A stretch of DNA of 64,000 nucleotides from CBDDGJ01 sp965199285. GTDB taxonomy: Bacteria > Pseudomonadota > Alphaproteobacteria > RS24. Shown here piece by piece: positions 33,520 through 42,634 of the stretch (its first letter is position 1; each line of letters begins with the position of its first letter). The DNA is taken from assembly GCA_965199285.1 (NCBI GenBank), contig OZ240687.1:930001-994000 (forward strand), given 5' to 3'. A program made the translations under genes and the position numbers. The notes below the pieces were generated by a model. The model was given only the letters and a program-made list of their open reading frames with translations, ran no database searches and was not told where the DNA came from.

Positions 33520-34553
33520 AAAAGCTGATTGGCAGGCGTAAGCGCATAGACCGCATCATAGGCAAGCAAAATCGCCCCCAATGTCCAAGGCGGGGTTTCT
33601 TGCGGCCAGAATATTTTCTCTTCCAACTGATAACCCATATAATAAAGCCCATCCGCGCCGCGATATTTATCGAGCCACGCAAGATGGGTTTTGGCGAGCT
33701 CATATTTACCCACACGCATGAGGGTTAAAATAAATTCGGCAGATTCTGCCGCTGTCGCCCAAGGTTCATCATTGACGCACCGGCACCCATATTCGGGAAT
33801 GATAAATTCATCCCAGCGCGCTTCTAATCTTTGGACTGCCATTGCGGGCGGCAAAGCACCGCATAATATGGGATAATACCAATCCATCGAAAAGCGGGTT
33901 TTGGCTGGCCAGCTACGGTCAAAGCGCTGCGGCTTTTCACAAATCGCTTGCTCAAGATTTGCCCTTGCCGCTTCCCAATCTGGCAAATGAAGGCGCATGA
34001 TTTTGGCAAGCGCAAGCGCATGGGTGAGGCTTAAATAGATTGAACTACACCCTGCCAGCAACGCATCATCGGGCTGGTTAGGGTCAGCCGTCCAGCGAAT
34101 ATCGCCTTCGCTGTGCTGGAAGCCAATCACAAAATCAAGCGCCGATTTTACATGTGGCCAGGCTTTATCAAGAAACTTCTGGTCGGCAAAAATAAGATGA
34201 TGGTGCAGCACTGCGGTGGCGATATAGGCAATAAAATTTGTATCGCGCACCGGCGCGCCAATCTCTATATTATCGCGGGTAAAATGCAGCATATCGGCAT
34301 CCATCGGCACTGCATTGCCCATTTGCCCCCACCAGCTACCATCCGTATTTTGGCTGTTGAAAAGATAGGCAAAACCACGCTGCGCCGCTTGCTTATCGCC
34401 GGCAATATGAAACCCCATCACCGCTTCGAGATGGTTCCATGGGTCAACAATCCCGCCCGCAAACCACGGCATAGAGCCATCCATATTTTGCACCTCCCGC
34501 ATATGGTTGAGGGCGGCAGCAAAATGTTCATTTATATCGATATTTTCTGACAT
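33492..34553 (-). CDS. Alpha/alpha-toroid (prenyltransferase/squalene-oxidase-like) protein
   Basis: A 353-residue protein with repeated helical QxxxGSW-like motifs: MREVQNMDGSMPWFAGG, FNSQNTDGSWWGQMGN and LDKYRGADGLYYMG. These are characteristic of the alpha/alpha toroid of terpene cyclases and prenyltransferases. The catalytic DxDD motif of squalene-hopene cyclases is not visible, so cyclisation is unlikely. It ends an apparent operon of glycosyltransferase, methyltransferase and this protein, separated by 3-6 bp, suggesting modification of a glycan or lipid. Confidence 0.75.
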   Translation of the reverse strand: MSENIDINEHFAAALNHMREVQNMDGSMPWFAGGIVDPWNHLEAVMGFHIAGDKQAAQRGFAYLFNSQNTDGSWWGQMGNAVPMDADMLHFTRDNIEIGAPVRDTNFIAYIATAVLHHHLIFADQKFLDKAWPHVKSALDFVIGFQHSEGDIRWTADPNQPDDALLAGCSSIYLSLTHALALAKIMRLHLPDWEAARANLEQAICEKPQRFDRSWPAKTRFSMDWYYPILCGALPPAMAVQRLEARWDEFIIPEYGCRCVNDEPWATAAESAEFILTLMRVGKYELAKTHLAWLDKYRGADGLYYMGYQLEEKIFWPQETPPWTLGAILLAYDAVYALTPANQLFYESVAVPQ

Positions 34554-34559
34554 TTAATC

Positions 34560-35276
34560 TTATTCCGGCTTGTCAAAATAAAGCACCACGCTTTTACCCA
34601 TAAGCGGGTCGGCAATCCGCGACAGCCATTTGAGCGGGGTTGGGTTGTGTAAAATCTCAGCCACCAGCATTTTATGATAAAGCCGAATGAGCCAATTATG
34701 CGGCCTGTGTAAACCAAACGCGCATTGCAGCCACCAATAGGGGCTATGCAGCCCATGCGCATAATGCTTATGGGTGAAGACAAATCCGCGCGCCTCAAAA
34801 GCGCGGCGCAATGTGCGGGCATTAAAAATCCGCACATGGCCACCGGACTCATTGCGATAGGCTTTCGACAATATCCAGCATATCGCTTCTGGCCAGGCGC
34901 GCGGCACGGAAATACCAATTTTACCGCCCGGCTTTGTAAGCCGCCAGATTTCATCCAGCACGGTTTGATAATCGGCAATATGCTCGAGAACCTCAGAGCA
35001 GATAATCCGGTCAAAACTCGAAGGTTTGAAGGGCAGCTGCAACGCATCACCAACCAAAAGGTCAAATCGTCTTTGCACTGCATGCGCCGATAAATCAGGC
35101 GCTTGCTCGAAGCCTTTGCGGGTTTCGAGCACATCCGCAAAACCCAAATCAAGACCAACCGCATGTAACGCGCCATGATAATAAAGCGCATGTGTGTGCC
35201 GGCCGCGCCCGCAGCCTAAATCCAGCGCCACCATACCATCTTCAAGAGCAAATTGATTGAGCTTAATGGTTTGCAT
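34560..35276 (-). CDS. Class I SAM-dependent methyltransferase
   Basis: A 238-residue methyltransferase. SAM motif VALDLGCGRGRHTHAL is near residue 17, then the acidic end of strand 2 (VGLDLG) and IICSEVLEHIADYQTVLDEIWRLTKPGGKIGISVPR. It has the UbiE/type 11 pattern. It is packed between the glycosyltransferase (3-bp gap) and the toroid protein (6-bp gap) and presumably acts on the same product. Confidence 0.88.
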   Translation of the reverse strand: MQTIKLNQFALEDGMVALDLGCGRGRHTHALYYHGALHAVGLDLGFADVLETRKGFEQAPDLSAHAVQRRFDLLVGDALQLPFKPSSFDRIICSEVLEHIADYQTVLDEIWRLTKPGGKIGISVPRAWPEAICWILSKAYRNESGGHVRIFNARTLRRAFEARGFVFTHKHYAHGLHSPYWWLQCAFGLHRPHNWLIRLYHKMLVAEILHNPTPLKWLSRIADPLMGKSVVLYFDKPE

Positions 35277-35279
35277 GAG

Positions 35280-36563
35280 CTATCCCGCTTGCTCCAATCT
35301 TGCCATAAGCGCATCGCGATAAAGCGCCGCCAGCTCTTCACCACAACGGGCCCAGGTGAAATGCTGCAAAATGCGCTGGCGGGCGGGTTTTTGCATCGCT
35401 TTGCGCTTGGCGGGATGCTTTAATAAATCGGCAATCGCCGCCGCCAAAGCCTCGCTATTGCCGGCCGGCACAATCACCCCCGCATCGCCCACAATCTCCG
35501 GCAAAGCGCCGCCATTGGTGGCGATAAGCGGCGTGCCGCATGATAAGGCTTCACCGGCGGGAAAGCCAAAACCTTCATAAAGCGAGGGCGAGATGGCGAT
35601 GGTCGCCCGCGCATAATGATCGACAATTTCTTCCCGTTTCACGCCGCCGATAAATTCGATTGAATTGGTAAGCCCGCGCTTCTTGATTTCTGTCTTTGTC
35701 GCCCCTTCGCGCAAATGCCCAATCACCCGCAAGCGCAAATCGGGAAAATCAGGTTTTAATTTTGCCAGCGCCCGAATAAGATAAATCAACCCTTTCAAAG
35801 GCACATCCGCACTGGCAACACAAATAAGCAGATTATCTTCGCGTTTGATGCGCGGCTTGGGCTTGAAAATATCATGATGAATGCCCAGATGAATCCGCCG
35901 CATCGCAGTTTTGGGAATCCCAAATTCATGTTGCGCATCGCGCAAGCTATTATCCGACACGGTCATAATAAAAGGGATTTGCCGCGCGGTTTTTTTCTGC
36001 ATGGATAGAAAATGATACCACCGCCATTTCAAAAATTTGAGCGACAGGCTTGGTTGGTTTTTAATATCAATCCGCTTATCGCGGGTGACGGGATGATGCA
36101 TGGTTCCGACCACCGGCAGGTCGCGCTTTTGGATTGTGAGCAAGCCAGAGGCAAAGCTCTGATTATCATGCAGCACATCATAATTATGCGCCTGCTGTTT
36201 CATATAGCGCGAAAGCCTTATGCCAAATGTATATGGTTCGGGAAAGCCGCCACTATTATGGCTCATATATTCAAACAAATCCAATGGGCGGGCGAGATAA
36301 GAGGCACGAAACCGGAGCGGGTGTTCCTGCCCATAAAGGTCAAGCGAGGGAAGTTTAATAAGCGTCACATGGTCCGGCACATCCGGATAGGGCGGGCCAG
36401 AAATAATATCAACCCTATGCCCCAATTCACAAAGCGCGCGGGCAATATTTGTCATAAAAATGCCTTGCCCGCCGACAAAAGGCGCGCTGCGATAGCCGGC
36501 AAGTAAAATGCGCAAAGGCACATCACCTTTCGCGGCAGCAAGAGACGGGGTGTGGGACATCAT
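35280..36563 (-). CDS. Glycosyltransferase family 4
   Basis: A 427-residue GT-B fold glycosyltransferase. The N-terminal domain has GGQGIFMTNIARALCELGHRVDIISG, and the C-terminal nucleotide-sugar domain has the EX7E segment SPSLYEGFGFPAGEALSCGTPLIATNGGALPEIVGDAG. Length is normal for GT4. The ATG directly follows the stop of the hydrolase gene, so the four genes 36564 through 33492 form a tightly coupled operon. Confidence 0.92.
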   Translation of the reverse strand: MMSHTPSLAAAKGDVPLRILLAGYRSAPFVGGQGIFMTNIARALCELGHRVDIISGPPYPDVPDHVTLIKLPSLDLYGQEHPLRFRASYLARPLDLFEYMSHNSGGFPEPYTFGIRLSRYMKQQAHNYDVLHDNQSFASGLLTIQKRDLPVVGTMHHPVTRDKRIDIKNQPSLSLKFLKWRWYHFLSMQKKTARQIPFIMTVSDNSLRDAQHEFGIPKTAMRRIHLGIHHDIFKPKPRIKREDNLLICVASADVPLKGLIYLIRALAKLKPDFPDLRLRVIGHLREGATKTEIKKRGLTNSIEFIGGVKREEIVDHYARATIAISPSLYEGFGFPAGEALSCGTPLIATNGGALPEIVGDAGVIVPAGNSEALAAAIADLLKHPAKRKAMQKPARQRILQHFTWARCGEELAALYRDALMARLEQAG

Positions 36564-37550
36564 TTATCCAAATCTTTTAAGCAGCCAGTCTTTCATAATC
36601 TGGTTCAATTCATCCGGCTTTTCAGCCTGTGTCCAATGCCCGCAATCGGCAATAATATGGGTTTCCAAATCAGCGATATATTTTGGCATCCCCTCTGCCA
36701 TAGAGGGCGGCAGCACAGCATCATTTTCAGCACAGACCATCAGGCAAGGGACATTTATTTTCTGCTCAAAATGTTCGGATAATTGCCAGTTGCGTGAGAA
36801 ATTGCGATACCAATTTATGCCGCCGCGAAAGCCGGTGCGGGTAAAGGCATCAATATAGGCTTGTAAATCTTGCGGCGATAACAGCGCCGCGCCGCCCCAT
36901 GTGCTTTCATCGCGGGCGAGCAAATTGAAAAAGGCAGCATTTTTCTCATCCGGCGTTGGGGTGTGCGCGCGGTCTTGCCCACTGCTCCGGCGATAGAAAA
37001 ACCGCAAGGCGCGGGCAATATCAGCATCCAGAATTTTTTCCGCGACGCCATAATTTTGGAACTGGACAATATACATATCCTCACCCATTGCGGCGCGAAA
37101 GGCGGTGATTGGATCCATCGTCAAGCGCGGGATGAAAGGCGTGTTCACACCGATTAAGGCTTCAATACGGTCGGGGTGATAAAAAGGCAGAGACCACATC
37201 ATAATGCCACCCCAATCATGACCAACAAAAATCGCTTTTTGGATGCAAAGCGCGTCCAGTAAATGCGCCATATCGCCACATAAATGTGGCATATCATAAA
37301 GCGGCACACTGGCTTCATCCCCCTTATCGCTTAACGCATTGCCGGTTTGCCCATAGCCACGCTGGTCTGGCGCGACCACGTGAAAGCCCGCTTCACAAAG
37401 TGCAGGCATAATATGTCGCCAGCTATAGGCAATCTCTGGCCAGCCATGACATAATATGATTGAGGGACGGTCAGCGCACGCTTCCCCCATTTCATAAATC
37501 GCCATTCGTAAATCTGGTAAGTCTAAAAATCGTGGCTGTGGCCAGTCCAT
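36564..37550 (-). CDS. Alpha/beta hydrolase, epoxide-hydrolase-like
   Basis: A 328-residue alpha/beta hydrolase. The HGWPE oxyanion-hole motif is near residue 35, the nucleophile elbow GHDWGG (Asp nucleophile) near 109, a cap domain follows, and the catalytic histidine is in CGHWTQAEKP near the C-terminus. The Asp nucleophile and HGWP fit epoxide or haloalkane hydrolases. It is the first gene of the operon with the glycosyltransferase; a shared function is not evident. Confidence 0.9.
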   Translation of the reverse strand: MDWPQPRFLDLPDLRMAIYEMGEACADRPSIILCHGWPEIAYSWRHIMPALCEAGFHVVAPDQRGYGQTGNALSDKGDEASVPLYDMPHLCGDMAHLLDALCIQKAIFVGHDWGGIMMWSLPFYHPDRIEALIGVNTPFIPRLTMDPITAFRAAMGEDMYIVQFQNYGVAEKILDADIARALRFFYRRSSGQDRAHTPTPDEKNAAFFNLLARDESTWGGAALLSPQDLQAYIDAFTRTGFRGGINWYRNFSRNWQLSEHFEQKINVPCLMVCAENDAVLPPSMAEGMPKYIADLETHIIADCGHWTQAEKPDELNQIMKDWLLKRFG

Positions 37551-37619
37551 CCCGCATCTCCCTTATTTGAAGAATTTATAGCAAAGGGATCAATATAAGA
37601 CCAGAGCGTTTTCGTGAAA

Positions 37620-38618
37620 TCACCCCCATAATGCCGGTGTGGGGGGATGGATGATTTGCTGCTCATAGGTAAGACCATGCGGGCAATCTTGCGCCAACCA
37701 TAAGGGCGCATCCAAATCCACACAATCGGCTTGCCCTGCCAGCAGCATGGCGGGTGCCATTGAAAGCGAGCTTGCCACCATACAGCCCAGCATGATTTTT
37801 TTATCTTGCGCTTTGCCCATCTGCAAAAGCGATAGCGCTTCGGTGAGGCCGCCCGCCTTATCGATTTTAATATTGATCCAGCTATAGGCAGGGTCAATCT
37901 TTTCAAGGTCACTGCTTTCATGCAGGCTTTCATCGGCGCAAAAAGGCAAATCAAACGCCGCAAGCCCTGTATCTTGCCCGGCCGGAAAGGGTTGCTCGAA
38001 AAACAGAATATCAAAGCCGCGCAATAAATCTACATAAGGGGCGAGCCCGCGCCCGCGCCAGCCCTCATTCACATCAACAATAAGCTGCTTGTCGGGAACC
38101 GCATCACGAATGGCGGTAAGGCACGCAATATCTTGCGCAATCCCTTCCGCACTGCCAGCCATGCTACCAAGTTTAATTTTAAGCGTGTCATAATGCTGTG
38201 CCTGTTTGGCGGCATGTGCCATCGCCACTGGCGTATCAAGCGAAATTGTGAATAGGGTTTTTACCGGCTGCGGCGGCGGCAAGCCAGCCAGTTCCCATAC
38301 GGGTTGGTGCGCCCGCTTCGCTTGCAGATCCCAAAACGCGCAATCAAGCGCGGTACGCGCTGCCCCGGGTAATAACGCATGTTGCATATCAGCGCGCGTC
38401 ATGCCCTTTTTTATCGCCGGTGCAATCGCTTCAATGGCGGCGGTGACGGTCTCAATCGTTTCGCCATAACGCGCATAGGGAACGGCTTCACCACGCCCCT
38501 TATATGCGCCATCTGTAAGCTCAACCATCACCACATGCGCGTGCTGCTTTTCGCCCCGCGCAATCCGAAATGCGGTTTTGAGCGGATAGGTTTGGGCATG
38601 TATGGCAATTTTCAGCAT
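37620..38618 (-). CDS. Dipeptide epimerase (L-Ala-D/L-Glu epimerase family)
   Basis: A 332-residue enolase-superfamily enzyme of the muconate-lactonising subgroup. The lysine motif LKIKLG, metal ligands in IVDVNEGW, FFEQPF and FCADESLHE, and the second lysine motif NIKIDKAGGL are in the right order. The pattern matches L-Ala-D/L-Glu epimerases that act on murein-derived dipeptides during peptidoglycan recycling. Substrate is inferred. Confidence 0.88.
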   Translation of the reverse strand: MLKIAIHAQTYPLKTAFRIARGEKQHAHVVMVELTDGAYKGRGEAVPYARYGETIETVTAAIEAIAPAIKKGMTRADMQHALLPGAARTALDCAFWDLQAKRAHQPVWELAGLPPPQPVKTLFTISLDTPVAMAHAAKQAQHYDTLKIKLGSMAGSAEGIAQDIACLTAIRDAVPDKQLIVDVNEGWRGRGLAPYVDLLRGFDILFFEQPFPAGQDTGLAAFDLPFCADESLHESSDLEKIDPAYSWINIKIDKAGGLTEALSLLQMGKAQDKKIMLGCMVASSLSMAPAMLLAGQADCVDLDAPLWLAQDCPHGLTYEQQIIHPPTPALWG

Positions 38619-38742
38619 AAGTGATACTATCCTTCATCTCGCCACTCATGCAAATCTTATCTGTATAAATTGTCTGGATTTACGCTTGCACCAGCCAAAA
38701 ATTTGCCTATACTGCGCGGGATTTAAGTAAAGAGGGATGAAA

Positions 38743-39063
38743 ATGGCAAAAGTTACATTTGTAGATTATACAGGCAAAGAACATACGCATGATGGGGAAG
38801 ATGGCATGTCGGTCATGGAGATTGCGATTAAAAATTCTGTCCCCGGTATTGATGCTGATTGTGGCGGCGCGTGCGCGTGCGCAACCTGCCATGTCTATAT
38901 TCGCCCAGAATGGGCAGATAAGGTTGGCGAGCGGGCAGAAATGGAAGAAGATATGCTCGATTTTGCATTTGATGTGCGCGATAATAGCCGCCTATCCTGC
39001 CAGATTAAGGTCAGTGATAGTATTGATGGGCTGGTCGTTGACGTTCCTGAAAAACAGTTTTAA
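38743..39063 (+). CDS. [2Fe-2S] ferredoxin, adrenodoxin type
   Basis: A 106-residue ferredoxin with the cluster motif DCGGACACATCHVYI (cysteines spaced C-x5-C-x2-C) and the fourth cysteine in RLSCQIKV. The MEEDMLDFAFDVRDNSRLSCQ segment is typical of FdxB/Isc-type and P450-partner ferredoxins. ATG 38743 is six bases after AGAGGG and is preferred to the ATG at 38737, which abuts it. It could serve the Rieske oxygenase or Fe-S assembly; neither is shown. Confidence 0.93.
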   Translation: MAKVTFVDYTGKEHTHDGEDGMSVMEIAIKNSVPGIDADCGGACACATCHVYIRPEWADKVGERAEMEEDMLDFAFDVRDNSRLSCQIKVSDSIDGLVVDVPEKQF

Positions 39064-39124
39064 GCGGTCACTTTTTATCCGTCACGCAAAAAATATCCCA
39101 CTAAAGAGAATGAAGGGGAGGAAA

Positions 39125-39796
39125 TTATTTATAGCTCATGGCTATAATATCTCTTAACCAAGCCTTGTTTGCATCACTCATTCGTAAATTCATTTGTGGT
39201 AAAATATCGTCAATAATCAAGCTATAAGTTTTTTGTAAGGCATTTTTTTCTTCTGTTACCAGATCATATAATGTCTGGCCATCAATGCGGCGTATTTTCT
39301 CATTTTCCGACCTTCCGGAAAGCCGCCAAGGTTCATTTTCATATCTTCCTTTTTTAGTTAAAACCTGTGCCAAATATATTGTCCAATCGCGATTGGCGCG
39401 GTGAAACTGGTAGCATTTCTCATAAGTGTCATTGGCGCTGCTTGAATTCATCGTATTATGTTTATTTTTAATCTCGATGATTATTTTACGGCTATCATTG
39501 CGCAAATCAAAACCACCCTCTGGTTTGTACCAGCCGGAAATTGATTTAAGAACTGTCTCATGAAAATCCCCAATCGCATTTGAAATACCCTTATCAATAC
39601 GACGATATTTTTCAGCCATAAACCAATCATCTTTTCCTCCCATCTTAGAAAAGCTTAAATGGGTTAAAATGGCAAGTGGATCAATCACCGTATCGGCAAA
39701 ATCATCTATGGTTTTGAACTTGCTGTCATTTCGTTCGCATAAATTATTGAGCTGCGACAAGGCATTCTTCAGTGTATCTTCTGTTGGAAGCGGCAT
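39125..39796 (-). CDS. Type II restriction endonuclease, Eco47II/Sau96I-like
   Basis: A 223-residue protein resembling the Eco47II family (GGWCC or GGNCC cutters). The region ADTVIDPLAILTHLSFSKMGGKDDWFMAEKYRRIDKGISNAIGDFH is typical, and a PD-(D/E)XK-like active site can be read at GGFDLRNDSRKIIIEIKNK. The start lies inside the methyltransferase gene, overlapping 53 bp, so the endonuclease is translated after its protective partner. AT-rich, as is its partner. The exact recognition sequence is inferred. Confidence 0.82.
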   Translation of the reverse strand: MPLPTEDTLKNALSQLNNLCERNDSKFKTIDDFADTVIDPLAILTHLSFSKMGGKDDWFMAEKYRRIDKGISNAIGDFHETVLKSISGWYKPEGGFDLRNDSRKIIIEIKNKHNTMNSSSANDTYEKCYQFHRANRDWTIYLAQVLTKKGRYENEPWRLSGRSENEKIRRIDGQTLYDLVTEEKNALQKTYSLIIDDILPQMNLRMSDANKAWLRDIIAMSYK

Positions 39797-40790
39797 GGAG
39801 ATTTAATCCTTCGTAAATATTTTTAACATGATAAGCTATTTTTTCGGCAAATTGAACCGGTACGGCATTTCCGATCTGACGATATTGCGACATTATAGAC
39901 CCACAAAACACCCAATCATCTGGAAAGGTTTGGATGCGTGCCGATTCACGAATTGTAAACGGGCGTGTTTCCTCGGGGTGACAACGTTCGGTTTGTTTTT
40001 GTGAGGGCGAGCATAATATCGTCAAGGATGGTTCATCCCATGCCATCCGACGTGCCATGCCGCGCCGTCCGCCCATCTGTGATCCATGTCCATAAGACGC
40101 CCCCATATAGTTTTTTTGAATATCATCTGGCAATGAAGTCCAGCATCCACCGGGAGGAACAAGCTCCATCACTTTGCGTTTATTTTCAGAATATTTTATC
40201 CCTTCAGATGGTGGGCAATCTTGTAAGGCATCTCTTATGGTTAAATGGCGGTTTAGACGTGGCGGGATAATATCAGGGATATAATTTGTCCCTTTAACAG
40301 CAATAATAATAAGCCGTTTACGTTTTTGGGGGGTTGCAAAATCCAGCGCGTTTAGAAGTTGATAATGAACACTATATCCTTCTTCTGTAAGCGCCGATAT
40401 GATTTTTTGTAATGATTTCCCTTTATTATGATTAAGCAATCCCATCACATTTTCGGCTAAAACAATTTTGGGCTGAATGGTACGAATGGCACGCATCATC
40501 TCAAAAAATAAATTTCCTCTCTGGTCTTCAAACCCAAGCCGCTTACCAGCAGATGAAAAAGCCTGACACGGAAAACCACCAGAAATAACATCAACATCTT
40601 TGAAATCAGTATAATCTATATCTTCTACACTTGCGTGGAGTACCGACCAGCCAGGGCGATTAGCGCGTAGCGTATCAACGCAATCCTTATCAATTTCAAC
40701 CAAGCCGACGGTTGAAAAACCAGCTCTTTCTAAACCTAAAGCAAGCCCTCCAGCACCGGCAAATAATTCTAATATTCGTGGTTTACGCAT
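39744..40790 (-). CDS. C5-cytosine DNA methyltransferase (partner of the restriction enzyme)
   Basis: A 348-residue m5C methyltransferase with motifs in canonical order: I LELFAGAGGLALGLE, IV GGFPCQAFSSAGKRLG (catalytic C75), VI VLAENV, VIII QKRKRL and X QIGNAVPV. A recognition domain lies between VIII and X. The variable region with CSPSQKQTERCHPEETRPF resembles GGWCC/GGNCC methyltransferases. No ribosome-binding site precedes the ATG. It protects host DNA from the overlapping endonuclease. Confidence 0.92.
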   Translation of the reverse strand: MRKPRILELFAGAGGLALGLERAGFSTVGLVEIDKDCVDTLRANRPGWSVLHASVEDIDYTDFKDVDVISGGFPCQAFSSAGKRLGFEDQRGNLFFEMMRAIRTIQPKIVLAENVMGLLNHNKGKSLQKIISALTEEGYSVHYQLLNALDFATPQKRKRLIIIAVKGTNYIPDIIPPRLNRHLTIRDALQDCPPSEGIKYSENKRKVMELVPPGGCWTSLPDDIQKNYMGASYGHGSQMGGRRGMARRMAWDEPSLTILCSPSQKQTERCHPEETRPFTIRESARIQTFPDDWVFCGSIMSQYRQIGNAVPVQFAEKIAYHVKNIYEGLNLHAASNRRYTEECLVAAQ

Positions 40791-40827
40791 TTTGTTAGTT
40801 TAGGAAAGCATATTGATTCTTGCAATC

Positions 40828-41355
40828 CTAAAAGGTTTTCCGCTCCAGCGTCACCAAGCTGAAATTATGGCTATCGCGCGCGCTTGCCTTGTGATGGGTG
40901 CGGGCAATTTCTTGCCAATCTTGCGGGGTGGCGAGGGTGAAATAAGTATCGCCCTCTGGTTCGGCTTCAACCTCCGTAAGATAAATGCGGCTGGCACGAG
41001 GTTCGAAAATCTTATAAATCTCACCGCCGCCAATAATCATCACTGTATCGCCAAAATTTTCGGCGATTTGTAAGGCCGTTTCCGGGTCACGCGCATAAGC
41101 AACATTCTGGTGCGGATTGCTGGCAGTTAAGTCATCAGCTTGCAAGGGGGGAGCTTGCGACGATAGAATAATATGCGGGCGGCTTGGTAACGGGCGATTT
41201 CCGATACTATCCCATGTCTTTCTGCCCATAATCATAGGCTTTCCCATTGTAACCTTCTTAAAATTCTGTAAATCACTTGGCAGAGTCCACGGCATATCAC
41301 CGGCATTGCCAATCACGCGATTGCGGGCGGCGGCGACAATCATATGAATATTCAT
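40828..41355 (-). CDS. folA: Dihydrofolate reductase
   Basis: A 175-residue DHFR beginning MNIHMIVAAARNRVIGNAGDMPWTLPSDLQNFKKVT, with the MGRKTWDSIG and VMIIGGGEIYKIF motifs. It regenerates tetrahydrofolate used by ThyA. I chose ATG 41355 because family homology begins there; an ATG at 41376 overlaps the thyA stop. Downstream lies the restriction-modification pair. Confidence 0.95.
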   Translation of the reverse strand: MNIHMIVAAARNRVIGNAGDMPWTLPSDLQNFKKVTMGKPMIMGRKTWDSIGNRPLPSRPHIILSSQAPPLQADDLTASNPHQNVAYARDPETALQIAENFGDTVMIIGGGEIYKIFEPRASRIYLTEVEAEPEGDTYFTLATPQDWQEIARTHHKASARDSHNFSLVTLERKTF

Positions 41356-41372
41356 CACCCCGCCACACTTCA

Positions 41373-42182
41373 TCAAACTGCCACAGGGGCTGGAATATGC
41401 GGCAGAGGGTCATATCCTTCAAAGCCAAAATCATCATAAGAAAAGGCAAATAAATCTTTAACATAAGGGTTCATTACCAGTTGCGGTAAATCGCGCGGCT
41501 GCCTTTTGAGCTGTTCGCGCGCTTGTTCCATGTGGTTGAGATAAAGATGCGCATCGCCCAATGTATGAACAAAATCACCAATTTCATAATCACAGACTTG
41601 CGCAATCATATGGGTGAGCAGCGCGTAAGAGGCGATATTAAACGGCACGCCCAGAAAAATATCGGCCGAGCGCTGATAAAGCTGGCAGGATAGCCGCTTT
41701 TTGCCGTCTTCATCTTCCCCAACATAAAACTGAAACAAGCAGTGACAGGGCGGCAGCGCCATATCTTCAACATCAGCCGGATTCCACGCCGTGACAATAT
41801 GACGGCGCGAATTGGGATTATGTTTCAAGCCGTCAATCAGAGTTTTGATCTGGTCAATCTCACCGCCATCGGGGGTTTGCCAGCTGCGCCATTGCGCCCC
41901 ATAAATCGACCCTAATTCACCATTTTCATCCGCCCATTCATCCCAAATTGAAACGCCATTTTGCTTAAGATAAGCAATATTTGTGTCGCCCGCCAAAAAC
42001 CATAATAATTCATGAATGATGGACTTCATATGCAGCTTTTTGGTGGTAAGCAGCGGAAAACCTTGTGCGAGGTCAAAGCGTAATTGATGCCCAAATATGC
42101 TTTTGGTGCCGGTTCCGGTGCGGTCTTGGCGGGTGACACCCTCTTGCATGGTTTTTTGCAAAAGCTGTAAATATTGTTGCAT
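41373..42182 (-). CDS. thyA: Thymidylate synthase
   Basis: A 269-residue ThyA converting dUMP to dTMP. It has RTGTGTKSIFGHQLRFDL, the catalytic-cysteine motif LPPCHCLFQFYV, the dUMP-binding CQLYQRSADIFLGVPFNIASYALL and the C-terminal GYDPLPHIPAPVAV. It forms the usual thyA-folA pair with overlapping ends. Confidence 0.96.
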   Translation of the reverse strand: MQQYLQLLQKTMQEGVTRQDRTGTGTKSIFGHQLRFDLAQGFPLLTTKKLHMKSIIHELLWFLAGDTNIAYLKQNGVSIWDEWADENGELGSIYGAQWRSWQTPDGGEIDQIKTLIDGLKHNPNSRRHIVTAWNPADVEDMALPPCHCLFQFYVGEDEDGKKRLSCQLYQRSADIFLGVPFNIASYALLTHMIAQVCDYEIGDFVHTLGDAHLYLNHMEQAREQLKRQPRDLPQLVMNPYVKDLFAFSYDDFGFEGYDPLPHIPAPVAV

Positions 42183-42284
42183 GCCCCCTATTATTCAGAT
42201 TCTGGCAAATATCTCCATAAAAAATCGCTTTGCCCCCTGTTTTTTTGTGAGAAACTGACGTATATAAGAGCTGCTGTTTTACAG

Positions 42285-42551
42285 CTATGGCGATAAACGG
42301 GCTTCGCAATAAACCTATCGGACCCGGGGGCAGTACCCGGCGCCTCCACCATTTACAACCGAATACGCAAGAATTATGGGGGCGATATAGGATCGACGAA
42401 GGCGTAAAAGGAGTATCCGTCGCTCGACATGGTACCATCGTATCGGGCCAGTTTTTAGTTGCAAATGACAACTATGCGGAAGTTGCTGTTGCTGCCTAGC
42501 GGTACCAGTTCTTCGAATTAAAGCCCTATTTCGTCGCAAGAGATAGGCGGG
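42285..42551 (+). ncRNA. ssrA: tmRNA, circularly permuted two-piece type
   Basis: The acceptor piece comes first and ends CGCCTCCACCA (42341-42351), containing the T-arm CCGGG...CCCGG. The coding piece starts GGGGGCGATATAGG at 42378; GGGGGCG pairs with CGCCTCC to form the acceptor stem. Between them is a ~25-base spacer removed in maturation. The tag frame begins at GCA (42463), reading ANDNYAEVAVAA and a TAG stop. The AVAA end is what ClpXP recognises. This order is diagnostic of alphaproteobacterial ssrA. Outer ends are approximate. Confidence 0.93.
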
Positions 42552-42577
42552 GTTCGGAAGGCACCTGGCAACAGAAG

Positions 42578-42623
42578 CCTTCTATATATTTGCGGCTTTA
42601 TATGTGAGCCAATATATAGAAGG
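42578..42623 (+). promoter_or_regulatory. 13-bp stem-loop covering the sspB ribosome-binding site
   Basis: CCTTCTATATATT (42578-42590) is perfectly complementary to AATATATAGAAGG (42611-42623), with a 20-base loop that can itself form GGCT/AGCC. The 3' arm contains AGAAGG, the only plausible ribosome-binding site of sspB, 11 bases before its ATG. It may both end the ssrA transcript and control sspB translation. No T-run follows. Confidence 0.7.
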
Positions 42624-42634
42624 ATAAAGATGAA

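Noticed and set aside
39744..39796. Frameshift between methyltransferase and endonuclease genes
   Set aside because: Both proteins are complete at the overlap; the methyltransferase ends after motif X and the endonuclease starts with its own ATG, so this is a normal overlapping pair.
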